Made by a program: the position numbers and the translations under genes | The notes under the pieces: model-generated | What the model was told of the DNA's origin: nothing | Seen by the model: only the letters and a program-made list of their open reading frames with translations | Databases searched by the model: none | Shown here: piece after piece, positions 11,881-23,124 of the stretch | Layout: every line of letters starts with the position of its first letter | Position numbering within the stretch: position 1 is the stretch's first letter | Source: Basidiobolus meristosporus CBS 931.73 | Lineage: Eukaryota > Basidiobolomycota > Basidiobolomycetes > Basidiobolales > Basidiobolaceae | Reading direction: 5' to 3' | DNA: 64,000 nt | NCBI GenBank assembly: GCA_002104905.1 | Contig: MCFE01000408.1 | Coordinates: forward strand, 16,008-80,007

Positions 11881-12364
11881 AGAATAGTGCTTTCTGTGCT
11901 TTATTTACTCTTCATAATGCTCAGGACACATTTCTCTCAGTGGATGTCTTCTTGTATAGATAGACTTTGCATTAATAAGTATCTTGACTATTTTACCTAT
12001 TCTGCTGTTTTCTCCTATATGCAACTTTCCTCTGTATTTACCAGCCAATATGCTGAATCTCTTCAGATATCCAAATGTATGCTCTACCCTCAATCTGAAA
12101 TGATTCAGTATCTCATTGTAGAGCTTCTGCTTCATACTAAGCACACCATTTCCTGGCTTCCCATCAGCTGTAACACATCCTAATTGCTAACAATTCCCTC
12201 CTATATAAGCTAAGTCTGCCATACATTTATCCCCTCTACTGAATTATGAATGATTCTCCACCCAGAGTGCTTTGACATGCCTGCTTCCAGCAAATGGCCC
12301 ACCAAGCCAGATGATGTTACCCTCAATGTCAGATAGTGCTTGAAGCTTTACACAGTGTGCCTTG
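11880..12364 (-). pseudogene. PIF/Harbinger-type transposase, C-terminal part
   Basis: Minus-strand translation shows features of DDE_Tnp_4 (Harbinger/PIF) transposases: IIWLGGPFAGSRH and, nearer the end, LRVEHTFGYLKR, the conserved late block holding the last catalytic acidic residue. Stops interrupt it. The upstream coding part continues beyond the inserted Gypsy B element, at 19,137 onward. With one copy of the 5-bp duplication removed, the frame reads straight across the join. It was once a cut-and-paste transposase and is now dead. Confidence 0.75.
12360..12364. repeat. Target-site duplication, left copy (CCTTG)
   Basis: CCTTG immediately before the 5' LTR equals CCTTG immediately after the 3' LTR (19,137-19,141). 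A 5-bp duplication is typical of Ty3/Gypsy integration. Confidence 0.95.
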
Positions 12365-12750
12365 TGTGAGTACTCAATGTAGTACCCACTCTTTGCCCAA
12401 GAGTTCTCCCAAGAGTTCCCTCCAGAGTCCTACCCAAAGTCCTCCAGTACCCTCCCTATGATTCCCCAACGCGTCCTCCCCTCCTATCCCTGCCCTTATC
12501 TAGTTAGAACACTTACCATAACAGGAAGGTGTTCACACCCCTATTTTATGACACATTATCTATTGTCTAAGCCCCCCAAGTGATATATATATCTACCCAA
12601 TTGAACCAGGAAGAACAACAAGATTTGGACGAAATAAACAGAAGTCTTTATTACCTTGCTACCTTCTATCGGAAGCTATTCTGAACCAAGTGGTACTGAC
12701 TTGACCTACAAGCTCTCCCACTCACCAAGTACAGTCAGTAATAACCCACA
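12365..12750 (+). repeat. Gypsy B 5' LTR
   Basis: 386 bp, TGTGAGTACT to AATAACCCACA. It is identical in length to the 3' LTR, with 7 substitutions between them. It contains an ATATATATCT run near 12,585 and AAATAAA near 12,632 in promoter and polyadenylation order. Confidence 0.95.
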
Positions 12751-12754
12751 TATT

Positions 12755-12772
12755 TGGTGCCGTCTCTGCGGA
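12755..12772 (+). other. Gypsy B primer-binding site
   Basis: Four bases after the LTR, TGGTGCCGTCTCTGCGGA begins with the TGG expected to pair with the CCA end of a tRNA. Its reverse complement ends GGCACCA. The tRNA species cannot be named from this window. Confidence 0.6.
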
Positions 12773-12791
12773 AATAAGCACAAGTGAGGTA

Positions 12792-13664
12792 ATGACTACT
12801 ACAATCAAACTAAAAACATACAAGGGAAAGAGAGAGAAAGCCCTTGAGTGGTTCGATAAGTTTGAGAGAGTTGCGGTTGATGCAGGATGGGACAACGATA
12901 AGAAAGTAAGAGAGTTCGCAAGACATATGGAAGGGTCAGCATGGCAATGGCATTATGGGTTGGAAGACGCAGTCAAAGACAACTGGGATGCACTAGAAGA
13001 AGCCTACAAGACACGCTTTCTATATGCCAAAGGATACCACTACGAAGCCCTTCTACTGTCCTCGCGGAAGAAAAGCAGTGAAAGCTATGAAGCCTACACT
13101 GAACTGTTTCTCCAACGAGTTTGATGTCTCCCGAAGGACAAAATCGCCGAACAACAGCTCATGAGGTATTACATCATGGGCTTAGACAACGAAATAAGAC
13201 GTAGGGCGTCCGAAGAACAACAGGGATGTAAAACGTTGCAAGAGTTGGTCAAACGAGTACGAGGGGTCATCTTGCTATGGGGGCTACCCTATAGTGATAC
13301 AAATGATCAAAGGACAGGGATCCCCTGTAAGAAAGGAAAAATCGCCTCCCCAAAAGACCGTGAGTTAGAGGAATTACGGCGAAAGGTCCAAGAACTCTCG
13401 ATCAACAATGTCCAAGAAGTCCCCAAAGAAGGTGATAAACTCTGGGAAGCTGTCGTAGATCTAAAGGCCCAGGTTCAAGTCCTGACCCAACAGATGGAAC
13501 AACCGCGACAACAGTATCCGTGTTATGTGTGTGGAGAAGTAGGTCACCGGGCCCATGAATGTGAAAAACGGTACGGAAGAGAAGCCGTACCAAACACAAA
13601 AGAGAAGAAGGCGTCAAAAGACAGAGTCCCTCGCCAGGAGGCCAACGGGACTCAGTCAATCTAA
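12792..13664 (+). pseudogene. Gypsy B gag (one premature TGA)
   Basis: The ATG at 12,792 opens a capsid-like frame with the retrotransposon gag motif EGSAWQWHYGL, followed by a long charged, coiled-coil-prone stretch. A CCHC zinc knuckle, CYVCGEVGHRAHEC, at about 13,518-13,560 would bind nucleic acid. The frame is interrupted by TGA at 13,122; the codon could have been CGA. It ends at TAA 13,662. The pol frame is already open from 13,565, giving a 97-base overlap in the -1 register. I saw no obvious heptameric slippery site in the overlap. Confidence 0.85.
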
Positions 13665-16600
13665 GCCCTCCGGTCAGGACAATCGAAGTGCGGAAGAAGA
13701 AGCGTCAACATGATGCTTCTAGAGAGGAGGCAAGGGAACCTGTAGTAGAGGTTCCGTCAAAAGGAAAGAGCGCGGAATTAGGTGAAGAAGTACGGAATGA
13801 ACCTTGGGAAGAAGTGTTAAAGCGAACGAAGAACGCTAGCACGTCTTCCCATGGCCTATTCCCCATAATGAAGGTACTAGAGCAAACCAAGGCAACCCTC
13901 CCAATAACCAATTTACTGGGACTGGCCCCGGCTCTAGTCAAGGAACTGATAGAGGGATTGAAGGAGATAACAACCCTCCATGTCAACCAGACGGTCCTGC
14001 AAAAACCGAATAAAGGTACATACGTAAAGGTACGTATAGAGAATAAGGAGATTCTTGCCCTTATCGACACAGGATCCTCTACGTTGATCATGTCAGAGTC
14101 ATTAGCAAAATGTCTAAAACTAAATATAGTCCCCAACGACACCATTCGAGTACGGCTAGCAAATGACCTACTGGATACAACGGTAGGTGTGGTGCCTAAT
14201 TGCCCCATTTGGCTAGGCAACTTGATAATACGCCAAGATGTCGTGGTCCTACCCGTCGCAGCCAACAACTTACTCATTGGCAAGAGTTGGTTTATCCAAC
14301 ATAAGATGGATATACTTTACAGTGCATCTGAACTCAGGTGGGATACCGAGAGTATCCCACTGATTCATATCACCGATGAGAGCGAGGCGCGTAGCAACAG
14401 TGTGACGATCGAAGAGGTGAAACCGTCGCAGTCTCCGATCATCACACAAAAGGTGATAAAAATACCACCCGCCAGTGAGACGGTGATCTCATTAGAAACA
14501 CCAATAGCTTATTCAACGAGCGGAAGAATGATAACCGCAGCGAAAGCATCCGAGCAACTGGAAGGAATCTCGATCCCTAAAGTATGGATACCACCAAAAT
14601 TTGAAACGCAAAGCCTGAAATGCTTAGTGGTTAACAACGGGCGACACACAGTGACATTGCCTAGAGGAGTGCCATTGTTAAACTTAGAGGAAGTTGACCG
14701 AAACAACCAAGGACCACCTCCAAACGAAGAACCAGAAGAAGAACTCCCCGAACTAGATGTGGACCCCAGTCTACCGCCTACGTTACAAGACAAATTCCTA
14801 GAAGGAATACGTCCGCTTGCCCGAGTATTCTCTAAGAACCAAGTAATTGGTCATATACCTGGGGTATATCACCAAATCCACCTCGCCGACAAATACCCCA
14901 TCAAGCAAAAAGCCTATAGGAATTCAAAAATTGACACAGACTATATCAAAGAGACGATTGAAACTTTATTAAAAGACAACATCATTACAGAGAGCCAGTC
15001 TCCGTGGGCCTCCCCCGTAGTGATAGTCCCGAAGAAAGACGGAAAGCGACGCTTTTGCATTGACTACCGGAAATTGAGCGCCGTCACCCGGAAGGATGTG
15101 TATCCGCTACTGCAAATAGACAACCTGTTGGACAGATTAATCGGAGCTAAATATTTTAGCTCTCTTGACTTAATCTCCGGGTATTGGCAAGTAGAAGTAG
15201 CCCCGGAAGATCGACCCAAAACCGCTTTTATAACATCGTTTGGATTATACAAATGGAACCGACTACCCTTTGGCTTGTGCAATGCCCCCGCTACATTCCA
15301 AAGGATGATCAACAAGGTGCTAGGAAATCTATGATGGGAATGCGCCCTCGTGTATCTTGACGACATCACAATATATTCACCCAATGTAGAAGAACATATA
15401 CACGACGTGCAACGTATCCTGACAGCCCTCCTTGAGAACCGACTCAAACTACATCCCAAGAAGTGCCATTTCCTGTATACGAAATTGTTGTTCCTGGGCC
15501 ACAAGATCTCAGCAGATGGAATATACCCATCTACGTCACTCCTGAAAGCCGTTCAAAATGCACCTGCACCAAAGGACATTAATGCAGTGTTGGGATTCCT
15601 AGGATTAGCCGGTTGCTATCGCCGCTTTGTCAAAAACTTCGTGACGATAGCAGCCCCCCTATACAAATTGACGCAAAAGGGCCAGTGTTTTGTATGGTCG
15701 GAGCCTCAAAAGAGAGCATTCGATCAGCTGAAACATTCCCTGACGTCACCGCCAGTGTTACGATTTCCCAATTGGGATGCGAGATTTTTTATTAACTGTG
15801 ATGGAAGCCTCACCGGTATAGGCACCGTACTGGGACAATACCACCAACCCGGCAAATTCCACCCGATCGGTTACGTGAGCCGTTTGCTAAACAAACACAA
15901 ACGCCACTACCCCGTTACCGAGATAGAATGTCTGGCTGTTGTTTATTCAATTAAACAATTCCATACATACATACATGGTCGCCAATTCACGATAGTAACG
16001 GACCACAGCGCACTGGTCTGGCTGATGAAAACTAAAGACTTTACCGGCCGATTAGCATGTTGGGCCCTACGACTACAGCAATACGACTTTGAAATAATTC
16101 ACCGCGCTGGCAAGAAACACCAGGACGCAGACTTCCTCAGTCGCTATCCCGTTTGCCAAATACATGTCAGTGATGAGTACGAGGACGTAATCTGCTTTAA
16201 AAAGAAAGGGAGGTATCCCAAACACATTGTTACAAACAAACAGAAGAGAGAATTTCAAAGGAAATGGTGTCAGTACAAAGTACAAGAAAATCGACTATGG
16301 TTCCTCCAAGGACAGTCCAGAGCCAAGGTACCCCCACTAGCAGCCCGTGAAGAAATCATACAAGAAAGACATATGTCATTAGGACACGCTAACCCCCTAA
16401 CAACCTATAAGATGTTAAGAAAAACGTTTTATTGGCGAAAAATGATGACCGACGTTACGAATACGTTACAAAGATGCACCACTTGCAAAAGATTCAACCG
16501 GAGTCAGAAGATAGGGACAACCGCACCAATACCGGTTGACCTGCCCTTCCACCAAGTAGGGATTGACTTCGTTGGCCCCTTTATGAAAACAAAGAAAGGA

Positions 16601-17407
16601 GAACAATACATAATAATCGCTACCAATTATTTCTCAAAGTGGGTAGAAGCCCAAGCCGTCCGCAATAAAGATCAGAAAACAACCGCCCAATTCATTCTAG
16701 AACACCTCATCTGCCGACACGGATATCCTCAGATACTCCTGTCCGACAATGGTGGTTCCTTCCTGAACAACACCGTGGCCCACCTGTGCGAAATGATTGG
16801 CGTGAAACAAGTCTTCACCGCCGTGTATCACCCCCAGACTAACGGATTAACCAAGAGGATGAACCAGACGTGTTGCCGCATCCTGGAGAAGCTTCACTGG
16901 GAACTTCCCCAATCATGGGCCGAGCTGCTCCCACTGACACTCCTAGCAATGCGCACCACACCAAATAAAACGACGGGTTTCTCCCCATATGAGATCCTAT
17001 ATGGACGAAGACCCAAGTGGCGGGAGGAAGCTGGATTAACGATGGAAGGTGTCCCCCTGACGACACATAACGACTATATAGAAAGGTTGATACACCGTAT
17101 CGCCCACCTATACATAAAAGTATTCAAAAATGTCGACAAGCACCTTCCCCCTCCACCCAAAAATGAGAAACTAACAAGACAAAAGTGGAAACCAGGCGAT
17201 AAGGTGTGGTACAACCAAACCGTTGCAGGCCTCAAGTTCCGCCCACAATTTACACCCTGATGGATTGGCCCATGCACCGTTATCAGTTTGGACCACGGAC
17301 CAAAGTACACCATCACCCTGAATAATAAGACAATCAGCAACGTAGCGCCAGCCCATCTGAAACCGTTTCATGATGATCCACCGATCATCACTGAGACCAA
17401 AGTGTGA
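13565..17407 (+). pseudogene. Gypsy B pol: protease, RT, RNase H, integrase (two premature TGA)
   Basis: One frame runs from inside gag to 17,407 and is broken only by TGA at 15,332 and 17,258. Protease has the active-site ALIDTGSSTLIMS (about 14,055-14,095). RT includes RRFCIDYRKL, LPFGLCNAPATFQ and YLDDITIYS (about 15,353-15,380). RNase H follows (INCDGSLTGIGTVLGQY, ALVWLMKTKDFTGRLACW). Integrase has the HHCC zinc region (HANPLTTYKM to CTTCKRF) and core IDFVGPF, LSDNGGSF and YHPQTNGLTKRM. The final 49 codons after the second TGA look like a normal integrase tail (GPCTVI). It encodes all enzymes for replication and insertion but needs both stops repaired or read through. Confidence 0.9.
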
Positions 17408-17536
17408 TTAAACAATTATCAGGACAAGGATAGAGGAAGACACGGGATACATTTGAAGTTTATTAGAGGAGATTTTAGTTGATATAGGTACAAATAATAT
17501 GCGCGAGGGAGTTTGCCCAAAGGGGAGAACAAAAGA

Positions 17537-18706
17537 ATGCATATGGAAGGCGCCGAAGGAAACAGTTCACCCAAAACTGGCGATACCCCTCCCACTAGCG
17601 AGAACCAAGATGATATTGAAAACAAAACCGACCTGCAAGTGTTAAGAGATATGGTACGAGTGTTACGTACGACGAGAGCCACCTATGAAGAGTCGTTTGC
17701 CGGAGCAGTCACGCTAATACAAGACACAATCAGAGAGGGACGAGACAAGTTACCCACGCCGATACAAAGCATGGAGATACTACCTGAGAAGACTGTGTAC
17801 CACCTAAGAGGAGGTTCCTTGATCATTAAGGAGAAGGACGCCGCGCTGATTCCCGTATCCATACTGGACACAGTCAGACAGAAGACACAAGGAATCAACT
17901 GTTGCGCCCTCACGAGACCTCGAGAGCCCCCCTGTTTTGTTGCATACTTGCCATTAATAGGTACCACGGTTGTTGAGGTATACGCAGACCTGGTACGGGC
18001 TGCAAGAGCACCAGAAGTAGAACTCCTGATTGAAGGACTCCTCCAAGAAATTCGCAAACATCTCAAACCACATTTCCAAGAAGGAACCATCTTAGAGAAG
18101 ATATGCGAACGGATTAAATACACCGGCCAGTTAACCCATGCAATCCACCGAGTTGCTGTGTTACAACTATTACAGTGGTTTACCATAGGACAACTCAGGA
18201 ATCAGTACAAAATCCAACTCCAAGAAGCCGAAGAAACCGCTGCGGATTCAGTAGAAACCATGAGGTGAGTACGAAAGCGCCTCGATCGTGCCACAGTTTC
18301 TACGGAAGAACTACAATACGTCTTGGAAGAAGCAAAAACTTGTTATCAACAACGGGTGACTGCCGACCAGGTGTACGCCCTCTTCAAAAGGTCCCCTGCC
18401 GTCATATTGAACACAAAAAGGACAAGCCCTGATAACGTTTGCAAGATAAAGAAGCAAGACTTTATCGCGCTATTGCACCTTTTCTCGTTCTCCGACCCTC
18501 CCAAGGAACTTACCCAGAACCCTATGGTTTGCCAACTATTTGGCTCTGTGGAAAACATCCCTCAAGCAACACAGGCTGCACCCCACTCTGCCGCCGAATG
18601 GTATCAGGTACTTGCCCGCGATCCCCTCGCAAGTGACAACCAGCAATGGTACTATGGTAACTCCCCATGCTCCGTAAACGAAATCAATCCTGGAGAAGCA
18701 AGTTAG
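17537..18706 (+). pseudogene. Third ORF of Gypsy B, function unknown (one TGA)
   Basis: An ATG at 17,537 (MHMEGAEGNS) starts a frame running to TAA 18,704-18,706, about 390 codons, interrupted only by TGA at 18,266, in a context where CGA would be one transition away. The frame stays open between pol and the 3' LTR, and its codon and CpG use match gag and pol, so it looks selected. The protein is polar and mostly helical with many E/Q/R residues (TRATYEESFAGAVTLIQDTI, LLIEGLLQEIRKHL). There is no signal peptide or membrane segment, so it does not look like an envelope protein. No family was recognised. It might be an accessory nucleic-acid or assembly factor. Confidence 0.6.
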
Positions 18707-18750
18707 TCAAAGAACTTCGAGGACAAAGCTCCCACTTAACCCCCGGGATA

Positions 18751-19136
18751 TGTGAGTACTCAATGTAGTACCCACTCTTCGCCCAAGAGTTCTCCCAAGA
18801 GTTCCCTCCAGAGTCCTACCCGAAGTCCTCCAGTACCCTCCCTATGATTCCCCCATGCGTCCTCCCCTCCTATCCCTGCCCTTATCTAGTTAGAACACTT
18901 ACCATAACAGGAAGGTGTTCACACCCCTATTTTATAACACATTGTCTATTGTCTAAGCCCCCCAAGTGATATATATATCTACCCAATTGAACCAGGAAGA
19001 ACAACAAGATTTGGACGAAATAAACAGAAGTCTTTATTACCTTGCTACCTTCTATTGGAAGCTATTCTGAACCAAGTGGTACTGACTTGACCTACAAGCT
19101 CTCCCACTCACCAAGTACAGTCAGTAATAACCCACA
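18751..19136 (+). repeat. Gypsy B 3' LTR
   Basis: 386 bp, same ends as the 5' LTR. At CpG sites one copy keeps CG and the other has TG or CA at four of the seven differences. The mutations go in both directions between copies, as expected for independent decay after insertion. Confidence 0.95.
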
Positions 19137-19640
19137 CCTTGTACTTGCCAGAGTAAAAGTGCCTCTGCCCTCTAGAAGGTCTGTTAATCCTGACTGGGAA
19201 GGTATCTAAAATACTCTATATATGGAACCTGTTGCTGAACACTCTGGGATATGGAGGTCTATTGGAGTTTCTGAACCTGGTATTTCAAGCTGGCTCTAAG
19301 TCATTCATACCCTCTGCAAGGTGGTTCTCCATTGCTGTCAGCTGGGAATGAAAGCTTCTATGAGTTTTGCTGCCATGGATGGTGGGATGAGACCTTGTAG
19401 GGCAATAGGTCTTGTAATAGCTGAGATGCTTAAGAGTAGATTAGGGTAGATGGTCCACAGTACTTGGTATAGATCTTCTCTAATGTGTCAAAAGGAAACC
19501 CAGTGGTAGTAATGGGATTGATGAGAAAAGACTGTTCAGATGAGTAAGTCAAATTAAAATTGTTGGGTGATTGGGCTGAGGTGATATGAATTGATTTGGC
19601 GCAATCAGGCTTATGTATCTGATTTTCCATGCATTATAAT
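19137..19640 (-). pseudogene. PIF/Harbinger-type transposase, upstream part
   Basis: The minus strand reads INRPSRGQRHFYSGKYK just before the Gypsy B insertion point and continues in frame as AHCVKLQ at 12,364. This matches the region before the second catalytic Asp block in DDE_Tnp_4 transposases. Further upstream, frames at 19,200-19,630 are broken by stops but keep helical segments (FPFDTLEKIY). Terminal inverted repeats were not located. Confidence 0.65.
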
Positions 19641-19649
19641 TCAATCTCC

Positions 19650-20150
19650 ATTGATTGCCATGTATGGCATCATTATGTTGCAAAAAATCATCCGCAAACA
19701 ATGACTTGGTATTTTTAGCAATGCTTTACTCACAAGTCTATAGTCAAATAAGAAATCTGCAATTGACATGATCTGATCTGTGTTAATGCAATCTAAGATT
19801 CATCATGCATAGTATATGAATAATTCAACAATCACATTAGTTATCATAGATATTTCATACAAGACCAGGTTGATGTCAATACACTACTGTGCAAGTATTC
19901 AAATCCATCACTATGGTCCCTGTGCCAAGTCTCAACTCAGCTTTAGTACAACCCAGACAAAACCCATCCCCCAGCTCACAAACATGGTTCAGACTGGAGA
20001 AGTCAATATCAGATCCATTTGAGTTCTTGGCAAATGACTTTAGTATGGCTCAAGTGTCTATGATGAGCCTTCATACAGATATTTGGGTACTGCTCATTAA
20101 TCTAGCAGAACTAGATACCTCCAGAGACACATCAATTCTGATTATTTGTG
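19650..20150. other. No gene seen
   Basis: Transposon-like, CpG-poor sequence between the Harbinger remnant and the first recognisable part of Copia C. It may be decayed gag or protease of Copia C, but no motif supports that. Confidence 0.3.
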
Positions 20151-20159
20151 CAAAATGAT

Positions 20160-22731
20160 CAAACATCAGCTCATTTCTGGAGTAAAAACTGATCCCCAGC
20201 TAATTTGGAGCACTGTGAAGCCAACATATATGGAAAACAAGCCAGACAACCATTCAAGCGCTCTGGGGTAATTAAAACTAAGAAAAGATTTGATCTAACT
20301 CACTCAGATCTGTGTAGACCAATGCAAAATTTATCCTTAGATGGGATGAAGTGTATAATTACTTTTATTGATGATTATACAAGATACATCTGGGTTTACT
20401 TCATGGAGAGAAAGGAAAAAGCTCTGTCTAAATTCAGAGAGTTCAAAGCCAGGGTGGAGAGTGAAGGTGGTGAAAAAATCATGAAAATAAGCTCTGACAA
20501 TGGTGGATAATATACCTCAAAACTCTTCATCCACTTCTGCCAAATTCATGTGATAAAGTAAGAGACTACTGTACCATACTCCCCACAGCAAAATGGAGTA
20601 ACAGAACATGCTAACAGAGCAATAATTGATATGGCAAGATCTATGATCCATGATCAAAATTATTCTTTGATTTTTGGGCGGCATCAGTTGCCACTGCTGT
20701 ATACCTTAAAAATACAAGTTATAACCAAATACTTTGTGATTTTACTCCATTTGAAGCATGGTATGGGTACAGATCAAGTGCAGAACATCTAAGAATATTT
20801 GGGTGTACAGCATATGCCAAAAAACTGCACAGAAATCAGTCAAAACTTGAGCCAAAGAGTGTAAAATGAATATTTTTGGGCTACTGCAATGAGAGTAAGG
20901 AATACAGATTCTACAATACCAAAGCAAAGAAGCTGATCAAGTCCAGGGATGTGTTGTTTGATGAAAACTCAAAATGTTCACAAAAAATGACATCAGATGA
21001 TGACAAAACTTTGATCTCAAGTCCACCAATTGTCAGGATTATATCAGAGCAAAACAGTAATATTTTTTTCACTCCAGAGGACTCTGCAATCATGGTTCAG
21101 CCAGAAGTAGTGCCCAGGAATATTTCAGAAGTGCTCATTCCAGTATCAAATGCCCAGAGATTCAATTGGACAAGAAATAGCCCAAATTATTATATCAATG
21201 AGGGTACAAACTTAGCCAATGCCTATTGAATCCATATTGATGAACCCCAGACTGTAAAAGAGGCCCTAAATAGCCCTGAGACAAAGTTTTGGAGATCTGC
21301 AATGACTGAGGAATATCAGGTTCTGATAGAAAATCAAACTTGGTACTTGGTCAAATTACCAATCAATTGAAAATCAATTTTATGCAGATGGGTCTTCATG
21401 ACAAAATACAAGGCTAATGGTACAATTGATTAATTAATTTCATCAGATTAATATTGGCTAATGCAGCCAAATATAAGTTTTTAATTCATCAAATAGATGT
21501 AAAAACTGCATTTTTGAATGGAAAGCTTGATGAGGACATGTATATGGACCAGCCTGATGTGTTTGTTGACCAGGATAACCCCCAGTAGATCCATAAGCTT
21601 AAAAAGTCTCTATATGATCCTAAACAATCATCAAGAGACTGGAATTGCAAGATAGATTCTTATTTAGAATTTTTGAGTTTCAAAAGGAGTGGCGCTGACT
21701 ACAGTATATACTATAAGCCAGATAGAGCAAATCCAGTTCTATTAGCTCTATATGTGGATGATCTTATTGTAGCCACCAAAAACCTAGAAACATTGGAAGA
21801 GACTAAATCCAGCCTATCTAAAGAGTTCAAGATGTCCAATCTAGGAGAACTCAATTACTACTTTGGGATTAAGTTCTCTATAGACAGAAGTACCCAGACT
21901 ATCACCCTAAGCCAATCCAAGTATATTCAAGATATACTAAAGCAGTACCAAATGGAAGATTGTACACCAGCATCTACTGCAATGGACACAATCCTTAACT
22001 TAGTCAAAACTCAACCAAATCAAGAGAGCTTGGTGCCATATGAAAGCCCTGACTTTTCTTATCAATATATGGTTGGCAGTCTGATGTATATCATGCTTGG
22101 AACATGCTCAGACATCTCATATTCAGTGGAAGTTGTCAGCCAACATAATCAGAGCTATGAATCTGATCATATTGCAGCAGTTAAGCAGATTTTTAGATAT
22201 CTAAAAGGACCTGCTGATATCTGCTTAAGATACATTTATAAGGATTCAGAACAGGATTTTGTGGGATACTCTGATGCTGACTGGGAACAAAATTTGAAAG
22301 ACAGAAGATCCACCACAGGATACACCTTTCTTTACTGTAAAGGAGCAATTTCATGGAATTCAAGAAAGCAACCAACCATAGCACTTTCTGCCACAGAGGC
22401 AGAGTATATGGCAGCCTGTGAAGCTACAAAAGAAGCAATGTGGTTAAGAAAGCTTTTTACAGATTTAGGCCTAGGTCAAAAAACACCTATTACTTTATTT
22501 CATGATAATCAAGGATGTATACCATTAGGTAGAAATCCAACTTTTCATGCTAGAACTAAGCACACAGATATTATGCATCACTTCATATGTGATGCTATAG
22601 AGAATAACTTAGTTAGCTTAGTTTGCTGTCCTTCAGATGAAATGATTGCAGAAATATTTAGCAAACCATTAGCTAAAGACAAGCTTGAATATCTTAGGTC
22701 AAAATTGGGACTAATCAGTATGAACATTTAG
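20160..22731 (+). pseudogene. Copia C pol remnant; long open RT-RNase H part
   Basis: Integrase is at 20,205-20,650 (LTHSDLCRP, FIDDYTRYIWVYF, YSPQQNGVTEHANRA). The integrase tail at 20,876-21,229 includes KLIKSRDVLFDE. RT begins near 21,370 with stops, then 21,673-22,731 is open for 352 codons. That part contains LYVDDLIVAT with the intact YVDD box, and Copia RNase H motifs (YSDADWEQN, ALSATEAEYMA, RTKHTDIMHHF). Upstream frames are broken at 20,508, 21,229 and around 21,370-21,670, so no complete polyprotein can be made. Confidence 0.85.
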
Positions 22732-22742
22732 CTGAGTGGGAG

Positions 22743-23089
22743 TGTTGTAAAAATTTGTGGTTCCACCTAAATACTCACCTAACTTAGTCACTTAGATCAT
22801 TACCTTAAAATCCTACAGAATACTGACCATATTCCTTGTTGGGATTTACTGAGAATATTTTCACCAAACTGGCAGGTACACAGAAAATGAAAATTCTCAA
22901 AGTTGTCCAAACAGCCCCAAACTTTGTACACATGCTCTTGGGATCTTTCCTAACCTGCTCTACATGTTTTTATGCCATGATCATGTAAAAGTATAAATAC
23001 TACTTTTACACTCAAAAAATCATTAAGTAAAAGCCACAAATCTACTTGTCCTCCCAATCACTTCCAATATCTTCAAGATTCTTACAACA
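22743..23089 (+). repeat. Copia C 3' LTR
   Basis: 347 bp bounded by TGTTGT and ACAACA, a 6-bp inverted repeat. It matches the Copia D LTR at 23,699-24,111 in inverted orientation over most of its length. It has a TATA-like GTATAAATAC at about 22,990. Confidence 0.85.
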
Positions 23090-23124
23090 CATCCTCTAGT
23101 TTTTCACATCACTTCCAATGCTCC

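Larger units (their letters stand above)
7162..11890 (-). mobile_element. Ty1/Copia retrotransposon B, decayed
   Basis: A minus-strand Copia element with its 3' LTR at 7,162-7,530, polypurine tract at 7,531-7,540 (CTCCCCCTCA on the plus strand), and gag, integrase, RT and RNase H in Ty1/Copia order on the minus strand. The primer-binding region abuts the 5' LTR at 11,531. The outer end of the 5' LTR is disrupted by a hairpin insert (11,736-11,802) and lost near 11,890, where Harbinger sequence begins. The coding frame is broken repeatedly, and CpG is scarce. Confidence 0.85.
12365..19136 (+). mobile_element. Ty3/Gypsy retrotransposon B, complete and young, with an extra ORF
   Basis: A 6,772-bp element with two 386-bp LTRs (TG...CA), a 5-bp target duplication, a primer-binding site, gag, pol in the -1 frame relative to gag, and a third ORF between pol and the 3' LTR. 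I count 7 differences between the LTRs, about 1.8 percent, at least 4 of them at CpG sites. In-frame stops at 13,122, 15,332, 17,258 and 18,266 are all TGA. The element is rich in CpG, unlike every neighbouring transposon. It is inserted in a Harbinger-type transposase pseudogene. Confidence 0.95.
20150..23089 (+). mobile_element. Ty1/Copia retrotransposon C, 5'-truncated
   Basis: Integrase, RT and RNase H in Ty1/Copia order, followed by a purine tract (GAGTGGGAG, 22,734-22,742) and a 347-bp 3' LTR. No 5' LTR or clear gag is present. It meets the oppositely oriented Copia D element of the same family at 23,090. Confidence 0.85.

Noticed and set aside
13705-14283. 192-codon open frame on the minus strand
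   Set aside because: It is antisense to Gypsy B pol, whose motifs prove the plus frame.
17537-18706. Reading the third Gypsy B ORF as an envelope gene
   Set aside because: There is no signal peptide, transmembrane segment or cleavage-site pattern.
19689-19693. CATCC matching the bases after the Copia C LTR (23,090-23,094), a possible target duplication
   Set aside because: No LTR start follows it; a 5-mer match is expected by chance.
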